37,296 nt of DNA. Source: Betaproteobacteria bacterium (GTDB lineage Bacteria > Pseudomonadota > Gammaproteobacteria > Burkholderiales > Casimicrobiaceae). The first letter of the stretch is position 1; each line of letters opens with the position of its first letter. The position numbers and the translations under genes were made by a program. Below the pieces are notes generated by a model that was not told the origin of the DNA, made no database searches, and saw only the letters and a program-made list of their open reading frames with translations. Where the stretch lies: positions 3,823-41,118 of the forward strand of contig PLYT01000087.1 in the NCBI GenBank assembly GCA_003153475.1, in the 5' to 3' direction. Below, piece by piece: positions 16,910 to 24,570 of this stretch.

Positions 16910-18016
16910 TTGTGTTTGACGCGACCGTACGGCGACCGCTACGCTCGATGCGTGGTGTCTTCCCTGGGCGGCCACGCCGCCACTGCTTGTCTGGTGTTAG
17001 CTTGCGCGCTCGCCTGTGCGCAGGACGGCGCGACGGGCGCCGCGAAGGTTTTAGCCGTGGATGCCGTGCCGGCGCTTTCCGAGTTGAAGCTGTCGACGGC
17101 GCTCGGGCCGGCATATCCCCAGGGCAGGGCCGGCGAGCGATGGGCGGCGCTGATCCGGGAGCGCTCTGCCGGCCGCCTCGCGGTCCGTCACTATCCAGGC
17201 GCGACGCTGGTCCAGCGCGACGCATCGCGCGAATTTGCCGCATTGCGCGAAGGGTCGATTGCATTCGCCGTCGGCTCGACGCTCGCCTGGTCGCGTCATG
17301 TCGCCGAGCTCAACCTGATCGCCATGCCATGGCTTTTGCCGGACGAGCGCGCGCTCGGCGCACTGCTGGACGGTGAGGTCGGTGCGGAGCTCGCCGCCCG
17401 TCTGGAGCCGCTGGACGTCGTTGTCGTCGCCTGGGCGTCGAACGGCTTCAGCGAGATCGCCAGCCGGCGCGCGCTCCGCGCGCCCGCGGACTTCGCCGGG
17501 CTGCGCGTGCGCACGCAAGGGCTGGCGCTTCTCGACGAGACGCTGGCGCAGCTCGGCGCCGCGACCGTCGCGATGAGCGGCGCCGACGCGAGGGCCGCGG
17601 CGCTCGCCGGCAATCTGGACGCCGAGCAGACGACGGTCAGTGCATTTCGTGCCGCGCGCGCGGCCGCGGCCGGATTCACGCACCTGCAATTGTGGGGCGC
17701 GCATGCCGACGCGCTGATGTTCGCCGTCAACCGCCGGACCTGGAACGCATTGAGCACCGCCGACCGGGCGCTGGTGCGGCAGGCGGCCCGCGACGCTGCG
17801 ACCGATGCCATCGCGCTGCGCTTGCGGCAAGGTGATGACGCGGCCCTCGGCGAGGCGGCTCGACAGGGTGCAACGGTGACGCGGCTGACCGCTGCGGGCA
17901 AGGAAGCGTTCAGGAATACGACACGGCCGGTGTACGACCGGTGGGCCGCGACGATCGGCGAGGATCTGGTGCGCGAGGCGGAGACGGCAATCGCCGCAGC
18001 CGCGCGGACGCGCTAA
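16910..18016 (+). CDS. TRAP-type periplasmic solute-binding protein (DctP family), orphan
   Basis: Up to 368 residues. The start is unsure: TTG at 16910 or 16916 keeps basic residues before the hydrophobic LVLACALACA signal segment, while GTG at 16952 or 16955 would remove them. The mature part is DctP-like: KLSTALGPAYPQGRAGERWA at the N-terminus, GSIAFAVGSTLAWSRHVAELN, DFAGLRVRTQGLALLDETL, then AEQTTVSAFRAA and FTHLQLWGAHADALMFAVN. Such proteins capture carboxylates or sugar acids for a DctQ-DctM membrane pair, but neither is in this window. It begins 25-67 bases after the SorC regulator on the same strand, so it may supply the ligand of that pathway, or act as a sensor. Confidence 0.83.
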   Translation: MCLTRPYGDRYARCVVSSLGGHAATACLVLACALACAQDGATGAAKVLAVDAVPALSELKLSTALGPAYPQGRAGERWAALIRERSAGRLAVRHYPGATLVQRDASREFAALREGSIAFAVGSTLAWSRHVAELNLIAMPWLLPDERALGALLDGEVGAELAARLEPLDVVVVAWASNGFSEIASRRALRAPADFAGLRVRTQGLALLDETLAQLGAATVAMSGADARAAALAGNLDAEQTTVSAFRAARAAAAGFTHLQLWGAHADALMFAVNRRTWNALSTADRALVRQAARDAATDAIALRLRQGDDAALGEAARQGATVTRLTAAGKEAFRNTTRPVYDRWAATIGEDLVREAETAIAAAARTR

Positions 18017-18030
18017 AGCGCCGCCTGGCC

Positions 18031-19008
18031 TCAGTCGATATACCGCCCGAGCCGCACCGCGGTCTCGCCGCGTTTCGGATGGCGTGTCGGCATGATCAAG
18101 ACGCAGCCATCGTGCGGCGTCGCGATCTGGGTGCCGCCATCGTTCGCGTATACGGTTCCCGCGCGGGCGATCGTCTGCAGTCCGCGCACCGGCATCGTGA
18201 ACCGGAAATCGTCGCTTGCAATCGTCACCGTCGCTGTCACTTCGATCACCCGCTGCAGCGCGTCGCGGCTGCCGTCGAGCTCGCGCGCAAGCCAGGCTTC
18301 CTCGGCCGCGCCGAAATGGCGCAGAAAACGCAGCACCGCCTCGCGGGCAACGGCCGGCGCGGCGGCTTCCCAATGTTGTCCGCATTCGATCAGCAGCGCC
18401 GCGCGCGGATCGTTCTCATCGTCGAAGAACGCGAAATCGCGCAGACGCCGGCCCGCGGCATGCCCGGCATCGACGACGATGTGCTCCGGCATGCCAAGCG
18501 CGCGCGCCAGGGCGACGCCCTTGCGGCGCCGTCCCGCCATCGCTAGCGGCAGACAGGGCTCGGACATCGAATGGATGTCGAGCAGGAAATCGGTCGTCTC
18601 GTACAGCCGCCTCAATTCCCGGGCGCGTTTCAACTCGCTGTCGTCCGTCTGACCGTCGAGCACCTCGGGCGTCCACAAGCGGTTGAAATCCTCGTCGACG
18701 CAGCGCGACGCGAACGGCCGCGTGCGGTCGAAGCGGACGTAGGCATCGACGTTGGCGAACACGATCGACAGCGTGCCGCGCACCGGGCGGATCGCTTCGC
18801 GCAGCAGTCGATCGAGTGCGATCGCGCCGCAGACTTCGTTGCCGTGCGTGAGCGCCTGCAGCAGCAGGTGCGGGCCCGGCCGCGAAGCGGCAAACGTCCA
18901 GACGTACCCGATGCCGCTGTTGCCGGCGGCGTAGCGCGCAAGGTCGGGAAATGCCACCTCGATCGGCGGCGACGCCGGCGATGACGGCGCCGGCGGTGCG
19001 GCGGTCAT
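18031..19008 (-). CDS. AstE/aspartoacylase-family zinc carboxypeptidase-like hydrolase
   Basis: A 325-residue protein of the succinylglutamate desuccinylase/aspartoacylase group (M14-like). Zinc and substrate motifs are in order: ALTHGNEVCGA (His and Glu ligands), the arginine-rich VDEDFNRLW, LLDIHSMSEP (third zinc ligand), and LIECGQHWE with the catalytic glutamate. Such enzymes remove an acyl group from an N-acyl amino acid or diamino acid. The C-terminal beta domain ends with ATPHDGCVLIMPTRHPKRGE. The chosen start is ATG at 19008, but GTG at 19014 overlaps the ArgE-type stop by four bases (GTGA) and is equally plausible. It is the second gene of a two-gene operon with a deacetylase; the acyl amino acid is unknown. 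Confidence 0.85.
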   Translation of the reverse strand: MTAAPPAPSSPASPPIEVAFPDLARYAAGNSGIGYVWTFAASRPGPHLLLQALTHGNEVCGAIALDRLLREAIRPVRGTLSIVFANVDAYVRFDRTRPFASRCVDEDFNRLWTPEVLDGQTDDSELKRARELRRLYETTDFLLDIHSMSEPCLPLAMAGRRRKGVALARALGMPEHIVVDAGHAAGRRLRDFAFFDDENDPRAALLIECGQHWEAAAPAVAREAVLRFLRHFGAAEEAWLARELDGSRDALQRVIEVTATVTIASDDFRFTMPVRGLQTIARAGTVYANDGGTQIATPHDGCVLIMPTRHPKRGETAVRLGRYID

Positions 19009-19010
19009 GC

Positions 19011-20210
19011 TCACGTCGCGCAAATACGATCGGCGAGCCGCTGCATGAACGCCTCGCACAGCGCGAGCTGCTCGAGCGCTATCCACTCGTTCGGCTGGTG
19101 CGCCTGCTCGATGTGCCCGGGACCGCAGATGATCGCGGCGATGTCGCTGCCCTGGAAGAGCGCCGCTTCGGTGCCGAAGGAGACCTTGCCCAGGTCGCCC
19201 GAGCCGCTGCAGGCCCGGCCCAGCTCGGAGATCTCGCTGGTGCCATGCGTTTCGAGGCCCGGGGTCGCCGACAGGACGCTGAACTCGATGCGGGCATCGG
19301 ACGACACCGCGTGCATTTCGGGCAGCAGGGTTGCGGCAAAACGCTGAACTTCGGCGAACAGCGCCTCCGGATCGTCGAAGGGCAGATGACGGAACTCGAA
19401 ATCGAAGCTGCAATCGCGGGGAACGATGTTGAGTGCGGTCCCGCCGCGTATCACGCCGGTGTGAACGGTCGTGTACGGAACGTCGTACGCCGCGTCGAAT
19501 CCGCCGCGATCACGGAAACGGCGGCCCATCTGGGTCAGGAACGTCACGATCTCGCAGGCGACTTGCACGGCATTGACGCCGCGCGGGGTCAGCGACGAGT
19601 GGACTTCGTGCCCGCGTACGCGGCACCGGAAGCTCCTCTTGCCTTTGTGTGCGACAACCAGCCGCATGCCGGTCGGCTCGCCGACGATGCAGCCCGCCGG
19701 CCTGATGCCGCGCGCGACAACGTCCTGCAGCAGGCGGCGCACACCGATGCAGCCCACTTCCTCGTCGTACGACAGCGCGAAATGCAACGGCCGCTCGAGG
19801 CCGCGGCTCAAGAATTGCGGCACGAACGCGAGGCCGATGGCCGAAAAGCTCTTCATGTCGGCGACACCCCGGCCGTAGAGGCGGTCTCCCTTGATCGTCG
19901 CGGCGAACGGGTCGGTATCCCACGGCTGGCCGTCGACCGGAACGACGTCGGTGTGTCCGGACAGCACGATGCCGCCGGTGGTCGCATTGCCGTCTTTCGC
20001 CGGCAGCGTCGCGAAAAGATTCGCCTTCCTGCGTTCGTCGTCGAAGGTCAGCGACACGTCGACGCCGTATTCTGCCAGATACTCGCGCACCCAGTCGATC
20101 AACGCCAGGTTCGACTCCCGACTGGTCGTATCGAAGCCGATCAGCGTCCGGATCAGCGGCATCCCGATCAGCTGCGGGCTGACGGCTGTTGCGGCGGCGG
20201 GGGCATTCAT
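19011..20210 (-). CDS. argE: Acetylornithine deacetylase (ArgE)-type M20 metallopeptidase
   Basis: A 399-residue M20-family amidohydrolase matching proteobacterial ArgE: LIRTLIGFDTTSRESN, VLSGHTDVVPVDGQPW (metal-binding His and Asp), YGRGVADMKSF, YDEEVGCIG (catalytic Glu pair), VVGEPTG-like IVGEPTGMRLVVAHKG, the dimerisation-domain histidine in GHEVHSSL, and PGHIEQAHQPNEW near the end with the last metal histidine. Known members turn N2-acetylornithine into ornithine and acetate in the cytosol, yet many bacteria use this fold for other N-acyl amino acids. Pairing with an AstE-type deacylase rather than arg genes suggests catabolism of an acylated amino acid. The symbol is by family resemblance; the biosynthetic role is not proven. 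Confidence 0.85.
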   Translation of the reverse strand: MNAPAAATAVSPQLIGMPLIRTLIGFDTTSRESNLALIDWVREYLAEYGVDVSLTFDDERRKANLFATLPAKDGNATTGGIVLSGHTDVVPVDGQPWDTDPFAATIKGDRLYGRGVADMKSFSAIGLAFVPQFLSRGLERPLHFALSYDEEVGCIGVRRLLQDVVARGIRPAGCIVGEPTGMRLVVAHKGKRSFRCRVRGHEVHSSLTPRGVNAVQVACEIVTFLTQMGRRFRDRGGFDAAYDVPYTTVHTGVIRGGTALNIVPRDCSFDFEFRHLPFDDPEALFAEVQRFAATLLPEMHAVSSDARIEFSVLSATPGLETHGTSEISELGRACSGSGDLGKVSFGTEAALFQGSDIAAIICGPGHIEQAHQPNEWIALEQLALCEAFMQRLADRICAT

Positions 20211-20238
20211 GCTGCGACTTTCGAAGGAACCAGGGAAC

Positions 20239-20267
20239 AGGATAGAAACCGGGTCGGTCTATGTCAA
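20239..20267 (-). promoter_or_regulatory. Near-consensus sigma70 promoter of the deacetylase operon
   Basis: On the minus strand, a perfect TTGACA (20262-20267) is followed after exactly 17 bases by TATCCT (20239-20244, 4/6 to TATAAT). The transcript would begin near 20232, about 22 bases before the ATG at 20210. The ribosome-binding site is weak. The divergent sorbosone-dehydrogenase-like gene begins only 26 bases beyond the -35 box, so the two genes share an 82-base regulatory gap. Confidence 0.72.
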
Positions 20268-20292
20268 TGGCGAGGGCGGTTTGCGAGGTAAC

Positions 20293-21438
20293 ATGCGGCC
20301 GATGAGAACTCCGGGTTCGATCAAGCAAGCGACGCGCAGCCGATGGCGGCACTTGCTCGCACTCGCCGTCGTCTGCGCTGCGGCGTCCGCCGTTGCGCAA
20401 ACAACGCTCCCGCTCGACAAGATCAGTCTGCCCTCAGGATTCAAGATCGAAGTCCTTGCGCGCCTCGACAATCCGCGCGCAATGGCGCTGGGCTCCGAGG
20501 GCACGCTGTTCGCGGGATCGATGCGCGCCGGCAACGTCTACGCGATCAAGTTGCAGCCGGGGGCGCCGGCGCGGGTGACCACAGTGGCTTCCGGGTTGGA
20601 CAGACCGATCGGTGTCGCGTTTCGCGGCGGCGCGCTCTATGTCTCGGCAACCGATCGCATTCTGCGCTTCGACGACATAGAACGCCGGCTCGATGCGCCG
20701 CCCAAGCCCGTGCTGATCAGCAAGGCGTTCCCGAACAGCGCCGGTCACGGCGGCAAATTCATCGCCTTCGGGCCCGATGGCAAGCTGTACGTCCCGAGCG
20801 GTGCGCCGTGCAATATCTGTGAGCCCGACCCCGATCGCTATGCCAATCTGATGCGCATGAATCCGGACGGGTCTGGGCTCGAAGTTTTCGCGCGCGGCAT
20901 CCGCAACACGGTGGGCTTCGACTGGGATCCGGATACGCACGAGCTTTGGTTCACCGACAACGGCCGCGACATGCTCGGCGACGACGCGCCGCCGGACGAA
21001 CTCAATCATGCGGCCAAGGCCGGCATGCATTTCGGCTATCCCTATTGCCACGGAGGCACGATCACGGACCCGGAGTATGGCAACAAACACGCGTGCGCGG
21101 AATTCACGGCGCCCGCGCAGAACTTGGGCCCGCACGTCGCTTCACTCGGCATGCGTTTTTACACCGGGGCGCAATTCCCGGCGGCTTACCGCAAGCAGAT
21201 ATTCATCGCCGAGCACGGTTCGTGGAATCGCAGCCGGAAGATCGGCTATCGCGTCTCGGTCGTGAGGATCGAAGGCGGAAAAGCGGTCTCTTACCAGCCG
21301 TTCGCCAGCGGCTGGCTGCAGGGAGAACAAACGTGGGGCCGCCCGGCTGACGTGCTGGTCATGCCGGACGGCTCACTGCTGGTTTCAGACGACTACGCGG
21401 GGGCGATTTACCGCATCAGCTACGCCGGCGCCCGCTAG
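20293..21438 (+). CDS. Secreted sorbosone-dehydrogenase-like (PQQ-type sugar dehydrogenase family) beta-propeller protein
   Basis: A 381-residue exported protein. ATG at 20293 or 20302; GAGGT lies at 20285-20289. The signal segment LLALAVVCAAASAVAQ is clear. The rest is the soluble-glucose-dehydrogenase/L-sorbosone-dehydrogenase propeller: GFKIEVLARLDNPRAMAL, GHGGKFIAFGPDGKLYV, the cysteine motif GAPCNICEPD, the strongly conserved WFTDNGRDMLGDD followed by PPDELN, HFGYPYCHGG, IAEHGSWNRS and SDDYAGAIYRI. Relatives oxidise sugars or aldehydes in the periplasm with pyrroloquinoline quinone or act as lactonase-like enzymes; many have no proven substrate. No PQQ synthesis genes are in the window. 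The gene overlaps the end of the small convergent gene by four bases. Confidence 0.88.
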   Translation: MRPMRTPGSIKQATRSRWRHLLALAVVCAAASAVAQTTLPLDKISLPSGFKIEVLARLDNPRAMALGSEGTLFAGSMRAGNVYAIKLQPGAPARVTTVASGLDRPIGVAFRGGALYVSATDRILRFDDIERRLDAPPKPVLISKAFPNSAGHGGKFIAFGPDGKLYVPSGAPCNICEPDPDRYANLMRMNPDGSGLEVFARGIRNTVGFDWDPDTHELWFTDNGRDMLGDDAPPDELNHAAKAGMHFGYPYCHGGTITDPEYGNKHACAEFTAPAQNLGPHVASLGMRFYTGAQFPAAYRKQIFIAEHGSWNRSRKIGYRVSVVRIEGGKAVSYQPFASGWLQGEQTWGRPADVLVMPDGSLLVSDDYAGAIYRISYAGAR

Positions 21439-21725
21439 CGCCAGCCGTAGTGGGCTCGCCAGTACGGACGATACTGATAGTACGGTCGCGCATACACGAC
21501 CCGCGGACCGTAGACGGCCGGACCATACGGGGCACCGTAGTACGGAACCGGCTGCGCGTAGACCACCGGCGGCGCCGCGTAGACATACGGTCGTCCGTAT
21601 CCGATCGCAAAGCCCGGCACCCCGATCGAGACCGAGAAGTTGTCCCGGGCCGACGCGGTGGTAGCGAGCGTCATGCCGGCAAGCGCCAGCGCGGCGGCGG
21701 CAATCGCTGCAAGACGATGTTTCAT
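21435..21725 (-). CDS. Small secreted Tyr/Pro-rich protein, function unknown
   Basis: A 96-residue protein with a textbook AAGGAG ribosome-binding site (21733-21738 on the plus strand as CTCCTT) and a clear signal peptide ending ATTASA. The roughly 70-residue mature part is low-complexity: 14 tyrosines, many prolines and glycines, in repeated motifs of the PYY, VYA and PYG kind, ending WRAHYGWR. Similar short Tyr/Pro/Gly-rich exported proteins are common in betaproteobacteria and have no assigned function; surface or outer-membrane association is a guess. The signal peptide and the strong ribosome-binding site support it being a real gene despite the composition. Confidence 0.72.
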   Translation of the reverse strand: MKHRLAAIAAAALALAGMTLATTASARDNFSVSIGVPGFAIGYGRPYVYAAPPVVYAQPVPYYGAPYGPAVYGPRVVYARPYYQYRPYWRAHYGWR

Positions 21726-21745
21726 TTGAAGCTCCTTGTATCGAG

Positions 21746-21763
21746 GTCGCGAAATAGCGCGAC
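21746..21763. repeat. Perfect inverted repeat in the leader of the Tyr/Pro-rich gene
   Basis: GTCGCG (21746-21751), six bases AAATAG, then CGCGAC (21758-21763). It lies 21-38 bases upstream of the ATG at 21725, just ahead of the ribosome-binding site on the minus strand. No T-run follows on either strand, so it is not a terminator. It could be a regulator site or an mRNA hairpin near the ribosome-binding site. Confidence 0.5.
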
Positions 21764-21820
21764 ACTCTTCTAACGACTGATAGACCGCCGCGTTGACAGT
21801 GAGTTTCCCTGCGAGAACAG

Positions 21821-21840
21821 TCGGTTACAATCGGTTACGA
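21821..21840 (+). promoter_or_regulatory. Tandem TCGGTTAC repeat with 10-base period upstream of the ABC binding protein gene
   Basis: TCGGTTACAA (21821-21830) is followed directly by TCGGTTACGA (21831-21840): two copies one helical turn apart, the arrangement bound by tandem dimers of OmpR/PhoP-family regulators. It is 48 bases upstream of the ATG at 21888. A perfect TTGACA lies at 21793-21798, but no well-spaced -10 follows it. TACAAT (21826-21831) and TATAGC (21848-21853) are -10 candidates, so the exact promoter is unresolved. The GGTTACA element recurs near the OmpR-like gene at 35.2 kb. Confidence 0.5.
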
Positions 21841-21887
21841 TTAGGCGTATAGCGGCGGGTTGCCGCGCGTAAAACGAAGGAAGCGCC

Positions 21888-23459
21888 ATGCTGCGTCCGC
21901 TGCTCAAGCTGCTGATCCCGGTCTTTGCCGGCGCGATCGGTGCCACCCCTGCGCCCGCGTCGGACCTCACGATCGGCATCGGCGCCGACGTCACGGCAAT
22001 CGATCCGCATTATCACAACGTCACGCCGAACAACAACGTCGCCGCGCACATCTTCGACTATCTGGTGCTGCGCGACGAGCGGCAGAAGCCGATCCCGGGA
22101 CTCGCCGAATCCTGGCACACCATCGACCCGCTGACCTGGGAATTCAAGCTGCGCAAAGGCGTGAAATTCCATGACGGCAGCGAGTTCACCGCCGCCGATG
22201 TCGTCGCCTCGATCGACCGGGTTCCGCTGGTCCCGAACAGTCCTTCGCCGTTCACCGCCTATACCAAGCAGATCAAGGAAATGATCGTCGTCGATCCGTA
22301 TACGATCCGCTTCCGCACCGCGGCACCGTATCCGCTGATGCCGACCGACATGACGCAGGTTGCGATCATTTCCGCCAAGGCGGCCAAAGCGAGCACCGAG
22401 GACTTCAATAACGGCAAGGCCGCGATCGGGACCGGCCCGTACAAGCTGCTGCGCTATGTCAAAGGCGATCGTATCGAACTCGCCCGTCACGACGGGTACT
22501 GGGGTGGCAAGACCCCGTGGGAAAAGGTCACCTTGCGCCTCTTGCCCAACGACGCCTCGCGTGTCGCGGCGTTGCTCGCAGGCGACGTGCAGGCGATCGA
22601 GTACGTGCCGACGTCCGACGTGGCGCGGATTCGAGCCGACAAGCGTCTGAACGTGTACAGGGTCATCGCCGACCGCCTTATCTATCTGCACATGGACAGC
22701 GATCGCGACGTCTCGCCCTACGTGACCGACAGGGAAGGCAAGCCGCTGCCGAAGAATCCGCTCAAGGATCCGCGCGTGCGCAAGGCCATCTCGAAGGCGA
22801 TCAACCGCAATGCGATTGTCGACAAGGTGATGGAAGGCGAGGCGGTTGCTGCCGGGCAGCTTCTTGCCGACGGGATGTTCGGCACGACCCGGAATCTGAA
22901 GGTCGAGCCGTACGACGTTGCCGGCGCGAAAAAGCTGCTGGCCGAGGCCGGCTATCCGGACGGCTTCGGCTTGACGATTCATTCGCCGAACAATCGCTAT
23001 GTCAACGATGCGAAGGTCGCGCAGGCGGTCGCCCAGATGCTGACTCGCATCGGCATCGCGACCAAAGTCGAAGCGATGCCATCGGCCACCTATTTTCCGC
23101 AGGCGACCGATCTCAAGTTCAGCTTCATGCTTTTGGGCTGGAGCTCGGGCACCGGCGAAGCTTCGAGTCCGCTCAAGGCGCTGCTGGCGACCTACAGCCG
23201 CGACAAGGGCTTCGGCACAGCGAACCGCGGCCGCTATTCCAATCCCAGAGTCGACGCGCTGCTCGAGCAGGCGCTCGCGACCGTCGACGACCCCAAGCGC
23301 GAAGCGCTGCTGCAGCGCGCGACCGAGATCGCCATCGACGACACCGGCATCATTCCGCTGCATTTCCAAGTCAATCTCTGGGCGACCCGCAACGGCATCA
23401 CCTACGTGCCGCGCACCGACGAGAACACGCTGGTGCACAAGTTCCGTCCGGCGAAATGA
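21888..23459 (+). CDS. Peptide/nickel/opine-type ABC solute-binding protein (SBP_bac_5), orphan
   Basis: A 523-residue protein, the usual size for DppA/OppA-type binding proteins. ATG at 21888 follows AAGGAAG; a signal peptide ends near PAPASDL. Family stretches: IDPHYHNVTPNNNVAAHIFD, LAESWHTIDPLTWEFKLRKG, VKFHDGSEFTAADVVASI, IGTGPYKLLRYVKGD, DPRVRKAISKAINR and a C-terminal INDTGIIPLHF-like DDTGIIPLHFQ. These periplasmic proteins capture di- or oligopeptides, or other solutes, for a DppBCDF-type permease, but none of the membrane or ATPase genes is here; instead a glycosyltransferase follows seven bases later. It must work with a permease encoded elsewhere. Confidence 0.9.
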   Translation: MLRPLLKLLIPVFAGAIGATPAPASDLTIGIGADVTAIDPHYHNVTPNNNVAAHIFDYLVLRDERQKPIPGLAESWHTIDPLTWEFKLRKGVKFHDGSEFTAADVVASIDRVPLVPNSPSPFTAYTKQIKEMIVVDPYTIRFRTAAPYPLMPTDMTQVAIISAKAAKASTEDFNNGKAAIGTGPYKLLRYVKGDRIELARHDGYWGGKTPWEKVTLRLLPNDASRVAALLAGDVQAIEYVPTSDVARIRADKRLNVYRVIADRLIYLHMDSDRDVSPYVTDREGKPLPKNPLKDPRVRKAISKAINRNAIVDKVMEGEAVAAGQLLADGMFGTTRNLKVEPYDVAGAKKLLAEAGYPDGFGLTIHSPNNRYVNDAKVAQAVAQMLTRIGIATKVEAMPSATYFPQATDLKFSFMLLGWSSGTGEASSPLKALLATYSRDKGFGTANRGRYSNPRVDALLEQALATVDDPKREALLQRATEIAIDDTGIIPLHFQVNLWATRNGITYVPRTDENTLVHKFRPAK

Positions 23460-23466
23460 CGCCAGC

Positions 23467-24570
23467 GTGAAGATCTCGATCGTCGTCCCATTGTTCGATC
23501 GGCGAAATGCCGGATGGAAAGCATTGGAGTCGGCGCTTGCCCAGCGCTATCCGCGCGATCGCTATGAAGTGGTCGCGGTGGCGGCGGATGAGGCCGAGAC
23601 GCGCGGCGCCGTCGTCGGTGCGCTACTGGCGCGCTGTGACCGTGTCGTGCGCACCGATCTCGATCCGACGGTACCCGCCAGCGAGATCGAGCTCTATCTG
23701 GCCGGCTACCGGCACTCCACCGGCGAGCTTTTGTTTTTCTGTGAAGGGCACACGGTGCTGCATGACGATTGCTGTGCGCTGATCGACGAGTATTTCGCGC
23801 GCAATCCCGCCTGCGACATCGCGTGGGCGCCACGACTCAATCATGCGGTTTCTCCGCTGGGCCGCCTGGTCGCGCTGCACAACGATCGGCATCAGCGGCG
23901 CGCGCTCGCGGCAGGTATCTTTTCGCTCGGCGCGAACAGCGTCATTCGCAGGAGCGTGATCGATGCGCTGGGCGGACTGGACGCCCGCTATCTGCGTTTC
24001 AGCGAGACGGCGCTGTTTCACCGGGCGCTGGAGCGGGGTGCCGTTGTCGGCAGTATTCGTGCGCCGCTGGCGACGCACTACAACGACATGCCGGAGGCAC
24101 TGTGGCGCCAGCTCGCGCAGGACAGCGGGGCGGGACGCTACGCCTGCTACGCCTATTACGACGACTTGTTCGCGCAAGGGCAGGGGCGAGACGCCCGGAT
24201 CAGGCATCCGGCTTATGTGCATGCGAGGCGCGCGTGGATCGCGGCGCTGCTCGCCCCGGTGCTGCGCGCATCCGGTGCAATCCTGCTTCGCGCCGCCGTG
24301 CACACGCTGAGTCTCGATCGGCGGTTCGCCTATCGCTGCTATGTGCTGGCGCTGGGATGCGCGGATCTGGCAGGGTACAGTCGGGCCTGCGCAAAACGGG
24401 TGTCGCGACGCGTCACGACACAGGATGTGGCGAGCAAACGGCGCGCCATCACGAGCGGTCGAGCGAACGCTTCAGGCGCCGGCGGAAATCAGCCGCTCGA
24501 TGGCGGAGACGACCTGCCCGGCGTTGGCCGCCCCGATGCGCTTGACCAGCGCCTGCGCGAAATCGGGTAG
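23467..24570 (+). CDS. Family-2 (GT-A fold) glycosyltransferase
   Basis: A 367-residue protein starting with GTG at 23467, seven bases after the binding-protein stop, so the two are probably co-transcribed. The N-terminus SIVVPLFDRRNAGWKALESA with RYPRDRYEVVAV is typical of the nucleotide-sugar-binding half of GT2 enzymes. Where most have a DxD metal motif, this one reads LLFFCEGHTVLHDD, as in some GT2 subgroups. FSLGANSVIRRSVIDALGGLD marks the acceptor side, and a hydrophobic segment near residues 255-280 may associate with the membrane. The donor sugar and acceptor are unknown. The last 99 bases overlap a gene on the other strand, and that tail (Gly/Asp-rich) looks unconserved. Confidence 0.78.
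   Translation: MKISIVVPLFDRRNAGWKALESALAQRYPRDRYEVVAVAADEAETRGAVVGALLARCDRVVRTDLDPTVPASEIELYLAGYRHSTGELLFFCEGHTVLHDDCCALIDEYFARNPACDIAWAPRLNHAVSPLGRLVALHNDRHQRRALAAGIFSLGANSVIRRSVIDALGGLDARYLRFSETALFHRALERGAVVGSIRAPLATHYNDMPEALWRQLAQDSGAGRYACYAYYDDLFAQGQGRDARIRHPAYVHARRAWIAALLAPVLRASGAILLRAAVHTLSLDRRFAYRCYVLALGCADLAGYSRACAKRVSRRVTTQDVASKRRAITSGRANASGAGGNQPLDGGDDLPGVGRPDALDQRLREIG

Noticed and set aside
18951-20291. A 446-codon open frame on the plus strand
   Set aside because: It is antisense to the ArgE-type gene, which has all its metal motifs and a good promoter; the shadow translation has no recognisable family.
21793-21821. TTGACA at 21793-21798 as a complete sigma70 promoter for the ABC binding protein
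   Set aside because: No acceptable -10 hexamer lies 16-18 bases downstream; the better -10 candidates are 27 or more bases away.
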